Shown here: positions 45,034 through 53,273 of the stretch, one piece after another
Layout of the letters: every line of letters starts with the position of its first letter
Numbering within the stretch: the stretch's first letter is position 1
Assembly (NCBI RefSeq): GCF_009496005.1
Contig: NZ_WIBF01000005.1
Span: 1-64,000, forward strand
DNA: 64,000 bases
Origin: Tritonibacter litoralis
Lineage (GTDB): Bacteria; Pseudomonadota; Alphaproteobacteria; Rhodobacterales; Rhodobacteraceae
Reading direction: 5' to 3'
Position numbers and translations under genes: made by a program
Notes under the pieces: model-generated
Seen by the model: only the letters and a program-made list of their open reading frames with translations
What the model was told of the DNA's origin: nothing
The model's database searches: none

Positions 45034-45645
45034 GTGAAAAAATTGTTGTGCCTGGGCGCGTGCCTGGTTCTTTTGGCTGGCTGCGCAGCGCCGCAACAGC
45101 CCAATGCCGATTTGGCAACACTGCAACGTGTGGCCTATGTCGACCCAGGCGCACCGGCGCTGACGCTGATCACTGTGATCAACAATCGCACGGGGCAGGG
45201 TGGCCATACCGCATTGATGGTCAGCGGTTCGGAACGGGTGATCTTTGATCCCGCAGGGTCGTTTCACGCGGATATTGTGCCCGAATACAATGACGTGTTG
45301 TATGGCATCCGCCCGGCTGTGTTTCAGGCCTATCGCAGCGCCCATGCGCGCACGACATTTCATGTAAAAACCCAACGCCTTGAGGTCACGCCCGCACAGG
45401 CCGAGACCGCGTTGGAACTGGTGAAAACCAACGGCCGCGTGCCGGGGGTCTACTGCGCCAATGCGACCTCACGTATCCTGCAGCAGGTGCCGGGGCTGGA
45501 ACAGATCAGTACCACATTTTACCCGGTGAAACTGTCGGAGCAGTTTGACGCTCTGGGTGCGGTTCAAAGCGAGCTGTATTACGAAGGCGACGATGAGGAC
45601 CTGAAAAAGGGTATCGCCGCCAGCAATGCGGCCCTAAACGGGTAG
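45034..45645 (+). CDS. Lipoprotein with possible His/Cys papain-like pair
   Basis: 203 residues from GTG 45034. Lipobox LLAGC (Cys17) gives lipid anchoring. Downstream NRTGQGGHTALMVSGSERVIFDPAG has His58, and VPGVYCANATSRIL has Cys141. The order His then Cys, with a strand before FDPAG, is what permuted papain-like (YiiX/NlpC-related) hydrolases show. It may be an envelope amidase or peptidase, or only a structural relative. Follows the oxidase subunit by 18 bp. Confidence 0.7.
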   Translation: MKKLLCLGACLVLLAGCAAPQQPNADLATLQRVAYVDPGAPALTLITVINNRTGQGGHTALMVSGSERVIFDPAGSFHADIVPEYNDVLYGIRPAVFQAYRSAHARTTFHVKTQRLEVTPAQAETALELVKTNGRVPGVYCANATSRILQQVPGLEQISTTFYPVKLSEQFDALGAVQSELYYEGDDEDLKKGIAASNAALNG

Positions 45646-45654
45646 GCCACGCGC

Positions 45655-45987
45655 TCAGCCAAAGAGGCTGATATAGCCCACTAATAAGAGCGCCCCGCTG
45701 CCCATGGCGGCAAAGACGTTTTTGGTGAAATATCCAACCGCAAGGGTTGTGCAAGCCGCAATCAGATGGATCAGGCTCGGCTCGCCCCCGGTTGGGGCTG
45801 GCCAGACGACCAGCGGTGCCACCAATGCCGGGATGATTGACACCGCCGTATACCTCAGGTGCCGCATCAGCCATTCGGGCATCTTCCGGCTGCCAACAAT
45901 CCCGATAAAGGCAAAGCGCAGGGCAAAACTGCCAAGGCCCAGACCAATGATCACGGTCCACAGGGTGGCTGTGTCAATTCCGCTCAT
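45655..45987 (-). CDS. azlD: AzlD-family branched-chain amino acid transport subunit
   Basis: 110 residues, four predicted helices: TVIIGLGLGSFALRFAFIGIVG, IIPALVAPLVVWP, AACTTLAVGYFTKN. Small partner of AzlC in exporters of branched-chain amino acids and analogues. Overlaps azlC by 4 bp. Confidence 0.92.
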   Translation of the reverse strand: MSGIDTATLWTVIIGLGLGSFALRFAFIGIVGSRKMPEWLMRHLRYTAVSIIPALVAPLVVWPAPTGGEPSLIHLIAACTTLAVGYFTKNVFAAMGSGALLLVGYISLFG

Positions 45988-46706
45988 GGCTGCGCTCCTG
46001 CAAGTTTCCGGTTGAGCCAGACCTCAGTCTGAGCACCCGCCATCATGCCGATGACCCCGGCGACAAACAGGCCAAGGTTAAACGGCAAGACAGAGGCAGG
46101 GAGAGACACAGCGATGGCCGTGAAACACGCCGCCAGATGGGCAGGGGTGCGCAGCATCGGTCCGATCATCGCCAGGAAGGCAAGCGGCAGAACAAAGTCC
46201 AAACCCCAACTCTCGGGCACCTGATCGCCGATCAGCGCGCCACAGATGGTGGCAGCCATCCATCCCGGCATCACCAGCGCATTGGTGGCAAAGAAATACG
46301 CCAGCCGTTGTTGCACGGTCATATCGGGCTCATCCTCGAACTGGACAATCGACAGGGCATAGGCCTGATCAACAGTCACATAGGCCGCCAGCGCCCGCTG
46401 CCAGAGGGGTGCAGAACCCAGATAGGGGGTCAAGGATGCGGAATACATCGCCACCCGCAGGTTCACGGCCAGAGCCGAGGCCAAAACGATAAAAATCGGC
46501 GCGCCTTCCTGCATCAGCTGCAGGGCGGTGAACTGGGCAGAGCCTGCGTAAATCGCCATGGAGAAGGCAAAGGCTTCGATCACATCCAGCCCGGCCTCTC
46601 CTGCCAGGACGCCAAACAACAGGCCAAAGGGCCCGGTCACCAAGACAAAAGGCGCGCCGTCGCGAAGCCCTTTCCAAAATGCCGCACTGGTGGTGGAGAT
46701 TGCCAT
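45984..46706 (-). CDS. azlC: AzlC-family transporter permease
   Basis: 240 residues, about six helices. Start GLRDGAPFVLVTGPFGLLFGVLAGEAGLDV, then IYAGSAQFTALQLMQEGAP and VDQAYALSIVQFE are characteristic of AzlC. Forms the exporter with azlD. Divergent from fdhD with 31 bp between starts. Confidence 0.94.
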   Translation of the reverse strand: MAISTTSAAFWKGLRDGAPFVLVTGPFGLLFGVLAGEAGLDVIEAFAFSMAIYAGSAQFTALQLMQEGAPIFIVLASALAVNLRVAMYSASLTPYLGSAPLWQRALAAYVTVDQAYALSIVQFEDEPDMTVQQRLAYFFATNALVMPGWMAATICGALIGDQVPESWGLDFVLPLAFLAMIGPMLRTPAHLAACFTAIAVSLPASVLPFNLGLFVAGVIGMMAGAQTEVWLNRKLAGAQP

Positions 46707-46737
46707 GAGATACCTTTAAGAGAATGTCACTCTACCT

Positions 46738-47646
46738 ATGCCGGATCAGGGAGCAATTCAATTGGCGAAGCTGGAATATAGCGGTCAGGACTATATGGTT
46801 GCCCCGAACCCTCAGGACGGGCGCTTGACGCGCGCCGTCACCGGCACCGATCAAGATGGCGCAGCGGTTGATCTTGCGGTTGTCGAAGAGCGCCCGTTGA
46901 CGATTTACCTGAATTCTCAAGAGATTGTGACCGCCATGACCATTGGCGATTATCCCGAATACCTCGCGCTTGGGTTCCTGAAAAACCAAGGCATGCTGGG
47001 GACGGATGATGAGGTCACCCGGGTGGAGTTTGACGAGGATCTGGAGGTTGTGGTGGTACGCACCGCAATTGAGACCTCACATGAAGAAAAGCTGAAGAAG
47101 AAGACCCGCACGTCGGGCTGTGCGGTGGGCACGGTTTTCGGCGATATGATGGAAGGGCTAGAGGGCGTGAGCCTGCCAAAGGCGGAGCTGCGCACCAGCT
47201 GGCTTTACAAGCTGGCGCATCAGATCAACCGCACGCCGTCCCTGTATCTGGAAGCGGGCGCGATCCATGGCACGGTCCTGTGTCAACAGGACCGCCCCTT
47301 GGTCTATATGGAAGACGTGGGTCGTCACAATGCGGTGGACAAGATCGCAGGCTGGATGCTGTCCGAAGGGGCAAGCGCGGATGATAAGATCCTTTATACC
47401 ACGGGGCGTTTGACGTCGGAGATGGTGATCAAAACCGCCATGATGGGCATCCCGGTGCTGGCGTCCCGGTCCGGGTTCACTGCTTGGGGGGTTGAGATTG
47501 CACGTGAAATCGGCCTCACCCTGATTGGTCGCATGCGGGGGCAGCGGTTTGTGTGTTTGAGTGGCGAGGAACGTCTGGTGCGGGACATGGATCCGGCGGA
47601 TGCGCCGGTTGAAGAGAAGAAACATCGCCGCAAGAGCGCGGGTTGA
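46738..47646 (+). CDS. fdhD: Formate dehydrogenase accessory sulfurtransferase FdhD
   Basis: 302 residues. Delivers sulfur from IscS to the bis-MGD cofactor of formate dehydrogenase. The conserved catalytic loop is TSGCAVGT with a single Cys128, where E. coli FdhD has C-x2-C. YMEDVGRHNAVDKIAGW, TGRLTSEMVIKTAMMGIP and LASRSGFTAWGVEIA are intact. No formate dehydrogenase structural gene is in the window. The next gene is mobA, 92 bp on. Confidence 0.93.
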   Translation: MPDQGAIQLAKLEYSGQDYMVAPNPQDGRLTRAVTGTDQDGAAVDLAVVEERPLTIYLNSQEIVTAMTIGDYPEYLALGFLKNQGMLGTDDEVTRVEFDEDLEVVVVRTAIETSHEEKLKKKTRTSGCAVGTVFGDMMEGLEGVSLPKAELRTSWLYKLAHQINRTPSLYLEAGAIHGTVLCQQDRPLVYMEDVGRHNAVDKIAGWMLSEGASADDKILYTTGRLTSEMVIKTAMMGIPVLASRSGFTAWGVEIAREIGLTLIGRMRGQRFVCLSGEERLVRDMDPADAPVEEKKHRRKSAG

Positions 47647-47652
47647 GGCGCG

Positions 47653-47681
47653 GGGGCGCCCCTTGGGCCCATTGAGGGCCC
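47653..47681. repeat. GC-rich palindrome pair between fdhD and mobA
   Basis: GGGGCGCCCC at 47653-47662, then GGGCCC-ATTGA-GGGCCC (47665-47681). They lie in the 92-bp spacer and resemble the hairpin at 8177-8192 in style, without clear sequence homology. They may attenuate or stabilise the transcript. Confidence 0.55.
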
Positions 47682-47738
47682 GGCGGGGCGCGACCCGGCT
47701 GGCGCCGTGTCAAGCGCCTGTTGCGCAGGAGAGAATAC

Positions 47739-48377
47739 ATGGCTGAAAAAGTGCTTGGGGTGATTTTGGCCGGTGGGCTTGCAACCCGCATGGGCGGCGG
47801 TGACAAGGGCCTTCTGGAGGTCGGTGGGCAAAGCCTGTTGTCCCATGTGATCGAGCGCTTGTCCCCGCAAGTCGCCGGGCTTGCGCTCAATGCCAATGGG
47901 GATGCCGCACGGTTTGCGGAGTTGGATCTGCCGGTGATTGCCGACAGTATCGAAGGATTTGCCGGGCCGCTCGCAGGGGTTCTGGCCGGGCTGGACTGGG
48001 CAGCCGCGCAGGGGGCAGATGCGATTGTTACCGCCGCCGCCGACACGCCGTTTTTCCCAACGGATTTGGTGGCGCGACTGATCGAGGCTTCGGACGGGCA
48101 AACTTATCCTCTGGTTTTGGCGACCACGCCGCGCACCGGCGAAGAGCTGAAATCCGGTGGGCGTAGCAAGGTCAACCGACACCCAACGTTTGGCCTGTGG
48201 CCGGTTGCCTTGCGCGATGATCTGCGCGCGGCGCTCACGGATGGCCTGCGCAAAGTTGTCCTGTGGACGGACCAGCATGGCGGGCGCGAAGCTTTGTTTG
48301 AGGCAGAGCCCTTTGATCCCTTTTTCAACGTCAACACACCCGAGGATCTGCACCGCGCCGAAGGATTGTTGCCATGA
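47739..48377 (+). CDS. mobA: Molybdenum cofactor guanylyltransferase
   Basis: 212 residues from ATG 47739 behind CAGGAGAG. Adds GMP to molybdopterin to form MGD. GT-A-type motif LAGGLATRMGGGDKGLLEVGG, and DSIEGFAGPLAGVLAGL, are typical. It ends FNVNTPEDL. Overlaps mobB by 4 bp. Confidence 0.95.
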   Translation: MAEKVLGVILAGGLATRMGGGDKGLLEVGGQSLLSHVIERLSPQVAGLALNANGDAARFAELDLPVIADSIEGFAGPLAGVLAGLDWAAAQGADAIVTAAADTPFFPTDLVARLIEASDGQTYPLVLATTPRTGEELKSGGRSKVNRHPTFGLWPVALRDDLRAALTDGLRKVVLWTDQHGGREALFEAEPFDPFFNVNTPEDLHRAEGLLP

Positions 48378-48868
48378 AAGTCTATGGCGTCACAGGGTGG
48401 AAGAACAATGGCAAGACCGGATTGATGGAGCGCCTGGTGGCGGAGTTCACTGACCGTGGCTTGACCGTTTCGACCCTGAAACATGCCCATCACAGCACGG
48501 ATGTGGACCAGCCGGGCACTGACAGCCACCGTCACCGGACCGCGGGCGCGCAAGAGGTGGTTCTGGCCTCACCTAATCGGGTGGCGATCATGCAGGAGCT
48601 GCGGGGCGCGGCGGAACCTTCGCTGACCGAGCTCTTGGCACGGATGCGCCCGGTCGATCTGATCTTGATTGAAGGGTATAAACGCGAAGCGCATCCCAAG
48701 GTGGAAGTGCACCGAAAGGCAGCGGGCCAGCCGCTGATCGCGCCACAGGATCCAAGCATTCGCGCGGTTGCGACGGATACGCCGTTGGATTTGGACCTGC
48801 CTCAGTTTGATCTGAACGATACGGTCGAGATCGCCGATTTTATCGCCAATGACTTGAACCTGACGTGA
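48374..48868 (+). CDS. mobB: Molybdopterin-guanine dinucleotide biosynthesis adaptor MobB
   Basis: 164 residues. GTP-binding P-loop GWKNNGKTGLMERL, STLKHAHH, and LILIEGYKREAHPKVEVHR (MobB signature) are present. Assists MobA, usually non-essential. ATG is in the mobA stop region. Confidence 0.94.
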   Translation: MKVYGVTGWKNNGKTGLMERLVAEFTDRGLTVSTLKHAHHSTDVDQPGTDSHRHRTAGAQEVVLASPNRVAIMQELRGAAEPSLTELLARMRPVDLILIEGYKREAHPKVEVHRKAAGQPLIAPQDPSIRAVATDTPLDLDLPQFDLNDTVEIADFIANDLNLT

Positions 48869-48911
48869 ACCGAACCCGAAACGCGCGCTGGAGTTAAGGA
48901 AGGAAAGACCC

Positions 48912-50168
48912 ATGACCCTGAAACCGCCGCCTTTGCGCAACGATTGTTTTGCCTTGCCTGCTGGGGTGAACTGGACACCGGTGGACGCGGCGTTGGCGTT
49001 GCTGCGCGACCGTCTTCATGCGGTGACCGAGGTGGAACAGGTGGCCCTTGGCGCGGCGTTAGGGCGTGTTTTGGCAGAGGATGTGGTGGCCCAACGGTCG
49101 AACCCGCCATTGCCGAATTCCGCCGTGGATGGCTATGGGTTTGCAGGTGGTCTGCCTGAGGGAGAACATGTGATCCCCCTTGCGCAAGGCAGGGCTGCTG
49201 CAGGTCTCGCCTTTGAAGGAGTGGTGCCTGCAGGGGAGGCCATCCGCATTCTGACAGGCGCCAGCCTGCCCAAAGGGGTGGATACGGTGATCCTGGAAGA
49301 GGATGTCACGACAGACGGGCAGTCCATTGCCTGTCGTGGCCCGTTGCGGCAGGGCGCGAATGCGCGCAAGGCGGGAGAAGATGTTGCCGCAGGAGAGGTG
49401 ATCCTCGCCGCTGGGCGGCGTTTGACCCCGGCGGATTTGGCGCTCATTTCCGCCACGGGCGGAGCGGAGTTGCCTGTCCGAAAGCCTTTGCGGGTTGGTG
49501 TCTTGTCGACGGGGGATGAGTTGGTCGAGGCAGGTCAGACAGCGCGGCCCGGGCAGATTTTTGATGCCAATCGCCCGATGCTTCTGGGTCTGGTTGAGCG
49601 GATGGGGCATCACGCTCTGGATCTGGGACGTGTGATCGATGATCGGGCGACGTTAAGGGGACGATTGGACGAGGCCAGCCAGAAGGTGGATGTGATCGTG
49701 ACCAGTGGCGGGGCCTCTGCTGGGGACGAAGACCATATGTCTGCGTTGTTGCGCGAAGCTGGTGCGATGCAGGAATGGCGGATTGCGATCAAGCCCGGTC
49801 GCCCTCTGGCGCTTGGGGTGTGGTCCGGCGTTCCGGTGTTTGGACTGCCAGGCAACCCAGTGGCGGCTTTGGTGTGTACCTTGATCTTTGCGCGGCCCGC
49901 GATGGAGCAACTGGCCGGTGCAGGATGGCGCGCGCCCCAAGGGTTTCTTGTTCCGGCGGGATTTGAAAAGCGTAAGAAGCCGGGCCGACGCGAATATTTG
50001 CGGGCCCGGGTGCGTGATGGGCGGGTCGAAGTGTTCAAATCAGAAGGCTCAGGCCGGATCAGCGGTCTCAGCTGGGCCGAAGGGCTGGTCGAGTTGGGCG
50101 ACGGGGCGGCCGAAATCGCACCGGGTGATCCGGTGATGTTCTACCCTTACGCGAGTTTTGGTTTCTGA
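48912..50168 (+). CDS. moeA: Molybdopterin molybdenumtransferase MoeA
   Basis: 418 residues. Inserts molybdate into adenylylated molybdopterin. Domain order is usual: AEDVVAQRSNPPLPNSAVDGYGF near 57-79, TGASLPKGVDTVILEED, domain III with VLSTGDELVEAG, DVIVTSGGASAGDEDH and FGLPGNPVAALV, and the C-terminal beta domain. RBS AAGGAAGGAAAG precedes the ATG. Confidence 0.95.
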   Translation: MTLKPPPLRNDCFALPAGVNWTPVDAALALLRDRLHAVTEVEQVALGAALGRVLAEDVVAQRSNPPLPNSAVDGYGFAGGLPEGEHVIPLAQGRAAAGLAFEGVVPAGEAIRILTGASLPKGVDTVILEEDVTTDGQSIACRGPLRQGANARKAGEDVAAGEVILAAGRRLTPADLALISATGGAELPVRKPLRVGVLSTGDELVEAGQTARPGQIFDANRPMLLGLVERMGHHALDLGRVIDDRATLRGRLDEASQKVDVIVTSGGASAGDEDHMSALLREAGAMQEWRIAIKPGRPLALGVWSGVPVFGLPGNPVAALVCTLIFARPAMEQLAGAGWRAPQGFLVPAGFEKRKKPGRREYLRARVRDGRVEVFKSEGSGRISGLSWAEGLVELGDGAAEIAPGDPVMFYPYASFGF

Positions 50169-50192
50169 AACCAGAACGCGGTGCAAACAAAC

Positions 50193-50363
50193 ACTCCCGC
50201 CCGCTTCGCCGCATTCCAAAGGAATGCGCGTCGCGGTTGGGCGTGGCACCGTGCTGTTGCACGGTGCGGTCGGCGCCTGGAAACAACCGCAGCGCACCGC
50301 AGGTGCGCTGCCATGCCCAACGGGAGGAGGGGCCCTGAAAGGGGCCGAACGACGGGCGGGAGT
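50193..50363. repeat. Multi-hairpin palindromic intergenic element (copy A)
   Basis: 171 bp bounded by inverted ends ACTCCCGCCCG (50193) and CGGGCGGGAGT (50363). Inside, GTTGGGCGTGGCA (50236-50248) pairs with TGCCATGCCCAAC (50309-50321), one G-T pair. The arms enclose hairpins GCATTCC/GGAATGC (50211-50227), GCACCGTGC/GCACGGTGC (50246-50267), GCAGCGCACC/GGTGCGCTGC (50289-50311) and GGCCC/GGGCC (50331-50346). The left half recurs at 57731-57800. It fills the gap between moeA and the next gene. Confidence 0.8.
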
Positions 50364-50410
50364 TTCGGCTTAGTTGGGACATTTAGGCCCGCGCAACGAG
50401 CCCACCGGCA

Positions 50411-51433
50411 TTAGTCGAACGTACCGGCCACCCGTCCCAACAGCATAAATGCGCGGGCAGTGCGGGTCTCGCTCAAAGCTGAGATCTCGGAGTCCGATGC
50501 AGAGCTCTCAAATTCCGCGAACATCTGGTCAAAGCGGCGTAGAAAGTGGTGGGCCGCATCGCGGAAGATCGGGTCTTGTTTCATCCGCGCTGACGCCAGC
50601 GCCAGGGCCGCACGGTCGCGCACACCGCCAAGGGCCGCGATTTCCTTGCCACGCGCCCCTTGGGCAAATTGCCGCCAGATCTCAGGCCGTGACATATCCG
50701 GGCGCAGATCATCCATATAGATCCCGTCCTGGCTCAGCAGCGTCAGGACATCCTGCGCGGCCTGGATCACTTGGCTTGCCTTGCGGTCTTGCAACGCCAG
50801 GCGCAGCGCGACAAACCCATCCTGATCCTCTGCCGTTTCCGGGAAATTCAGCGCCCGGATAAACTGATGGACCGGCAACGGTGGTTTGCTGTCTTCCGCA
50901 GGTGTTCCCAAGGCCAGCGCCCCTTGGTCATCCCCAGTTGGTGCGGACAGCGGCACAGGCTGCCCCTCCCGATGCGGTTCGCTGCGGCTGCTTTGAAAGG
51001 TTGCCAACGCGGTTTCCGTATTGCGGGCCGCTTCGATGATCTCTTCCAGCTTCTTGGTCATCGACGGTTCTGCCACGGCGGCCTGTTGTTGCGCCTGTGT
51101 CAGATAGGTGGTGCGCAGATTGTCGATCACAGCATGCAACCGGTCTCCTTCGGCCTGCACCAGACGGGTGGATCTGATCGACAGTGCGGCCACCCAGATC
51201 AACAGAACCGGCAGGGTCAAGGCCAGCAGGGATAACACCGGGTCAGACCAGCTGGAGACACCGGTTTCTGTCCCGCTCAATGCGCCATTCAGAAGAAAGA
51301 ACAGAACCCACACCAGGCTCAGGCCTGCTGCAATCCATTCCGCCAAACCCAAGGGGCTGGCTTCAGTGCGCTCAAACACCGGCAGCGAATGTGCGCCGGA
51401 TGTTTTGGACTCGGATGATGTGGGGCCTGACAT
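50411..51433 (-). CDS. Membrane protein with two helices and helical C-terminus, unknown
   Basis: 340 residues from ATG 51433; TTG 51451 is an alternative. Two helices (about 33-50 and 67-85; LSLVWVLFFLLNG and LLALTLPVLLIWVAAL) are followed by a coiled-coil stretch (EGDRLHAVIDNLRTTYLTQAQQQ, then TKKLEEIIEAARNTETAL) and an all-helical region of about 150 residues. I do not recognise a family. It is downstream of greA on the same strand. Confidence 0.75.
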   Translation of the reverse strand: MSGPTSSESKTSGAHSLPVFERTEASPLGLAEWIAAGLSLVWVLFFLLNGALSGTETGVSSWSDPVLSLLALTLPVLLIWVAALSIRSTRLVQAEGDRLHAVIDNLRTTYLTQAQQQAAVAEPSMTKKLEEIIEAARNTETALATFQSSRSEPHREGQPVPLSAPTGDDQGALALGTPAEDSKPPLPVHQFIRALNFPETAEDQDGFVALRLALQDRKASQVIQAAQDVLTLLSQDGIYMDDLRPDMSRPEIWRQFAQGARGKEIAALGGVRDRAALALASARMKQDPIFRDAAHHFLRRFDQMFAEFESSASDSEISALSETRTARAFMLLGRVAGTFD

Positions 51434-51457
51434 GGCTCTGTTCTGGTTCAAAACGAC

Positions 51458-51928
51458 TTAAGCATAGACAATTTCAAGAATCTCATAAGATCGCACACCG
51501 CCAGGTGTCCGCACGTCCACACTGTCGCCTTCGTCCTTACCAATCAAGGCGCGGGCGATGGGAGATTTGATATTTAACAACCCTGCTTCAATATTGGCTT
51601 CATGTTCGCCAACAATTTGCCAGGTCTTCTCCTCATCGGTGTCTTCATCAACGACGGTGACTTTTGCGCCAAATTTGATGGTGCCGCTCAGCTTGGCGGG
51701 ATCGATCACGTCCGACAGCGACAGAATGCCTTCCAGCTCTTTGATGCGACCCTCAATAAAGGACTGCTTTTCACGGGCGGAATGGTATTCAGCGTTTTCC
51801 GACAAATCGCCCAATTCGCGGGCCTCGGCAATGGCCTGAATAATGGCGGGGCGTTCGACGGATTTCAGGTTTTTCAGCTCTGCCTCAAGCGCGGCAAAGC
51901 CAGCGGGCGTCATCGGGATTTTTTCCAT
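51458..51928 (-). CDS. greA: Transcription elongation factor GreA
   Basis: 156 residues from ATG 51928 ([18 protein letters not shown]). N-terminal coiled coil with the acidic tip [18 protein letters not shown] that stimulates RNA polymerase cleavage, and a C-terminal FKBP-like domain ([11 protein letters not shown]-type end, [16 protein letters not shown]). The upstream frame to 52126 is not needed. The 246-bp gap ahead holds no other gene. Confidence 0.96.
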   Translation of the reverse strand: MEKIPMTPAGFAALEAELKNLKSVERPAIIQAIAEARELGDLSENAEYHSAREKQSFIEGRIKELEGILSLSDVIDPAKLSGTIKFGAKVTVVDEDTDEEKTWQIVGEHEANIEAGLLNIKSPIARALIGKDEGDSVDVRTPGGVRSYEILEIVYA

Positions 51929-52174
51929 AAGAAGTGTCCGGTGTCTTATTCGCTGTAAACAGCGGTTGTTGCTTGGTGTCGAACAGTTGAACCCCGCCGC
52001 ATGGGCTGCGAGCGGGGCGACAGATCGAGTTGACAGATACCTGACCCAATCCTGACACGGATTGCAAGGGGGATGGCAGGGATTCCCACCCGGGAATTGC
52101 CGCCTTCCCTTGGCTATCAGCAGCAAATAGCCGAAACTTAACCGAATTTTTATGACGCTTTTGCTGCCTTTGCT

Positions 52175-52555
52175 TCAATCATATTGCACCACTTCATATT
52201 CCACGCCTTGATCGTCCAAGAAGTAAAACCGCCGTCCCGGTGCATAATCGGCATGGTTTATGGGCTCAAACCCCTGATCTCGAACCGCGGTTTCCGTGGC
52301 ATCCAGATCTTCAACTACAACGGCCAGGTGGTTCAGCGCGCCTTTATGCGCATAGCGGGTCTGTGGCTCCCCCAGTTCATTGGCCGGGCTGTACAGCGCC
52401 AAATAGCTGTCTTTGCCGCCAACATGGACTGTGTATCCGCCGTTCAAGGCAGGCCCCTGCCAGCGAATGTGCCAGCCAAAGACATGTTCCATCCAGGCAG
52501 CCGTTTGGTTTGGATCGGCCACGGCCAGGTTTGCGTGTTCCAAAATCGCGCTCAT
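52175..52555 (-). CDS. VOC-superfamily (glyoxalase/dioxygenase-like) protein, SoxR-regulated candidate
   Basis: 126 residues. A two-repeat beta-alpha-beta3 fold with HANLAVADPNQTAAWMEHVFGW and NHLAVVVEDLDATETAV, ending GVEYEVVQYD. Possible metal ligands are His8, His75 and Glu122 by position. Glyoxalase I, fosfomycin-type resistance and bleomycin-type proteins share this fold, and the substrate is unknown. RBS AAAGGAGG. Transcribed divergently from soxR from a promoter with a clear SoxR box (52605-52622). Confidence 0.88.
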   Translation of the reverse strand: MSAILEHANLAVADPNQTAAWMEHVFGWHIRWQGPALNGGYTVHVGGKDSYLALYSPANELGEPQTRYAHKGALNHLAVVVEDLDATETAVRDQGFEPINHADYAPGRRFYFLDDQGVEYEVVQYD

Positions 52556-52595
52556 TTGCGCCTCCTTTCATTCTGTTTGACGGTTGAGTCGCCTC

Positions 52596-52626
52596 ACGCT
52601 AATTTCTAAACCTAACTTTAGGTCAA
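52596..52626 (-). promoter_or_regulatory. SoxR-type promoter with 19-bp spacer
   Basis: On the minus strand: -35 TTGACC (52626-52621), a 19-bp spacer (52620-52602) and -10 TAGCGT (52601-52596). The spacer contains the dyad CCTAAAGTTAGGTTTAGA (52622-52605), which matches the E. coli soxS SoxR box CCTCAAGTTAACTTGAGG at 13 of 18 positions. MerR-family regulators such as SoxR act on over-long 19-20-bp spacers. The promoter points to the VOC gene. Confidence 0.8.
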
Positions 52627-52645
52627 GATATTTTGTGAGGCACAG

Positions 52646-53113
52646 ATGAGCGACGCAGCAGGAATTTCGATCGGCTATCTGGCAGAGCGCACAGGGCTCG
52701 CGGTTTCGGCGATCCGCTATTATGAGGCACAGGGGTTGATCAGCCCCTGGCGAAACGCCGGCGGGCAGCGCAGATTCATGCGTGCGGATATTCGCCGCCT
52801 CAGCTTTGTGATGATCGCCCAACAGTTCGGGTTCACCCTTCCCGAAATTCGCGAGCATCTGGCCGCGCTTCCCGGCAATCGCACACCGACCCCCGAAGAC
52901 TGGGCCGAGATTTCGCTGAGCTTTCGTCAACACCTCGACCAGCGAATCGAAACATTGCAGAAATTGCGAGACAATCTGGACGGATGTATTGGCTGTGGGT
53001 GCCTGTCTCTGCCCAAGTGCAAGCTTTATAATCCCGAAGACCGCGCCCACAGCAAAGGGTCGGGCCCCAGATACCTGATGGGGGACCGCCCTGCGCCGCA
53101 AAGCAGCATCTAA
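52646..53113 (+). CDS. soxR: Redox-sensitive transcriptional activator SoxR
   Basis: 155 residues, MerR family. N-terminal winged helix-turn-helix (SIGYLAERTGLAVSAIRYYEAQGLI) and a dimer helix (about 85-112). The [2Fe-2S] ligands are C114, C117, C119 and C125 in CIGCGCLSLPKC, the exact SoxR spacing C-x2-C-x-C-x5-C. The cluster senses redox-cycling drugs or superoxide. Neighbour: divergent VOC gene with a SoxR box. A soxS gene was not seen. Confidence 0.96.
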   Translation: MSDAAGISIGYLAERTGLAVSAIRYYEAQGLISPWRNAGGQRRFMRADIRRLSFVMIAQQFGFTLPEIREHLAALPGNRTPTPEDWAEISLSFRQHLDQRIETLQKLRDNLDGCIGCGCLSLPKCKLYNPEDRAHSKGSGPRYLMGDRPAPQSSI

Positions 53114-53273
53114 ATGGCGGAAATGAAAGACCAGGGAATTCCCTTTTCTGCGACGCAGTGTTGCAAACGCAGGGTTTGGATTGACGGGTTACGCTGTCAA
53201 ACGCTAAGCAAGCGCGAAAGAATATTGCGCCCAGACGGGGCCGTAGCGAAATGTAGCCAGGGAGCGCCGAAGG

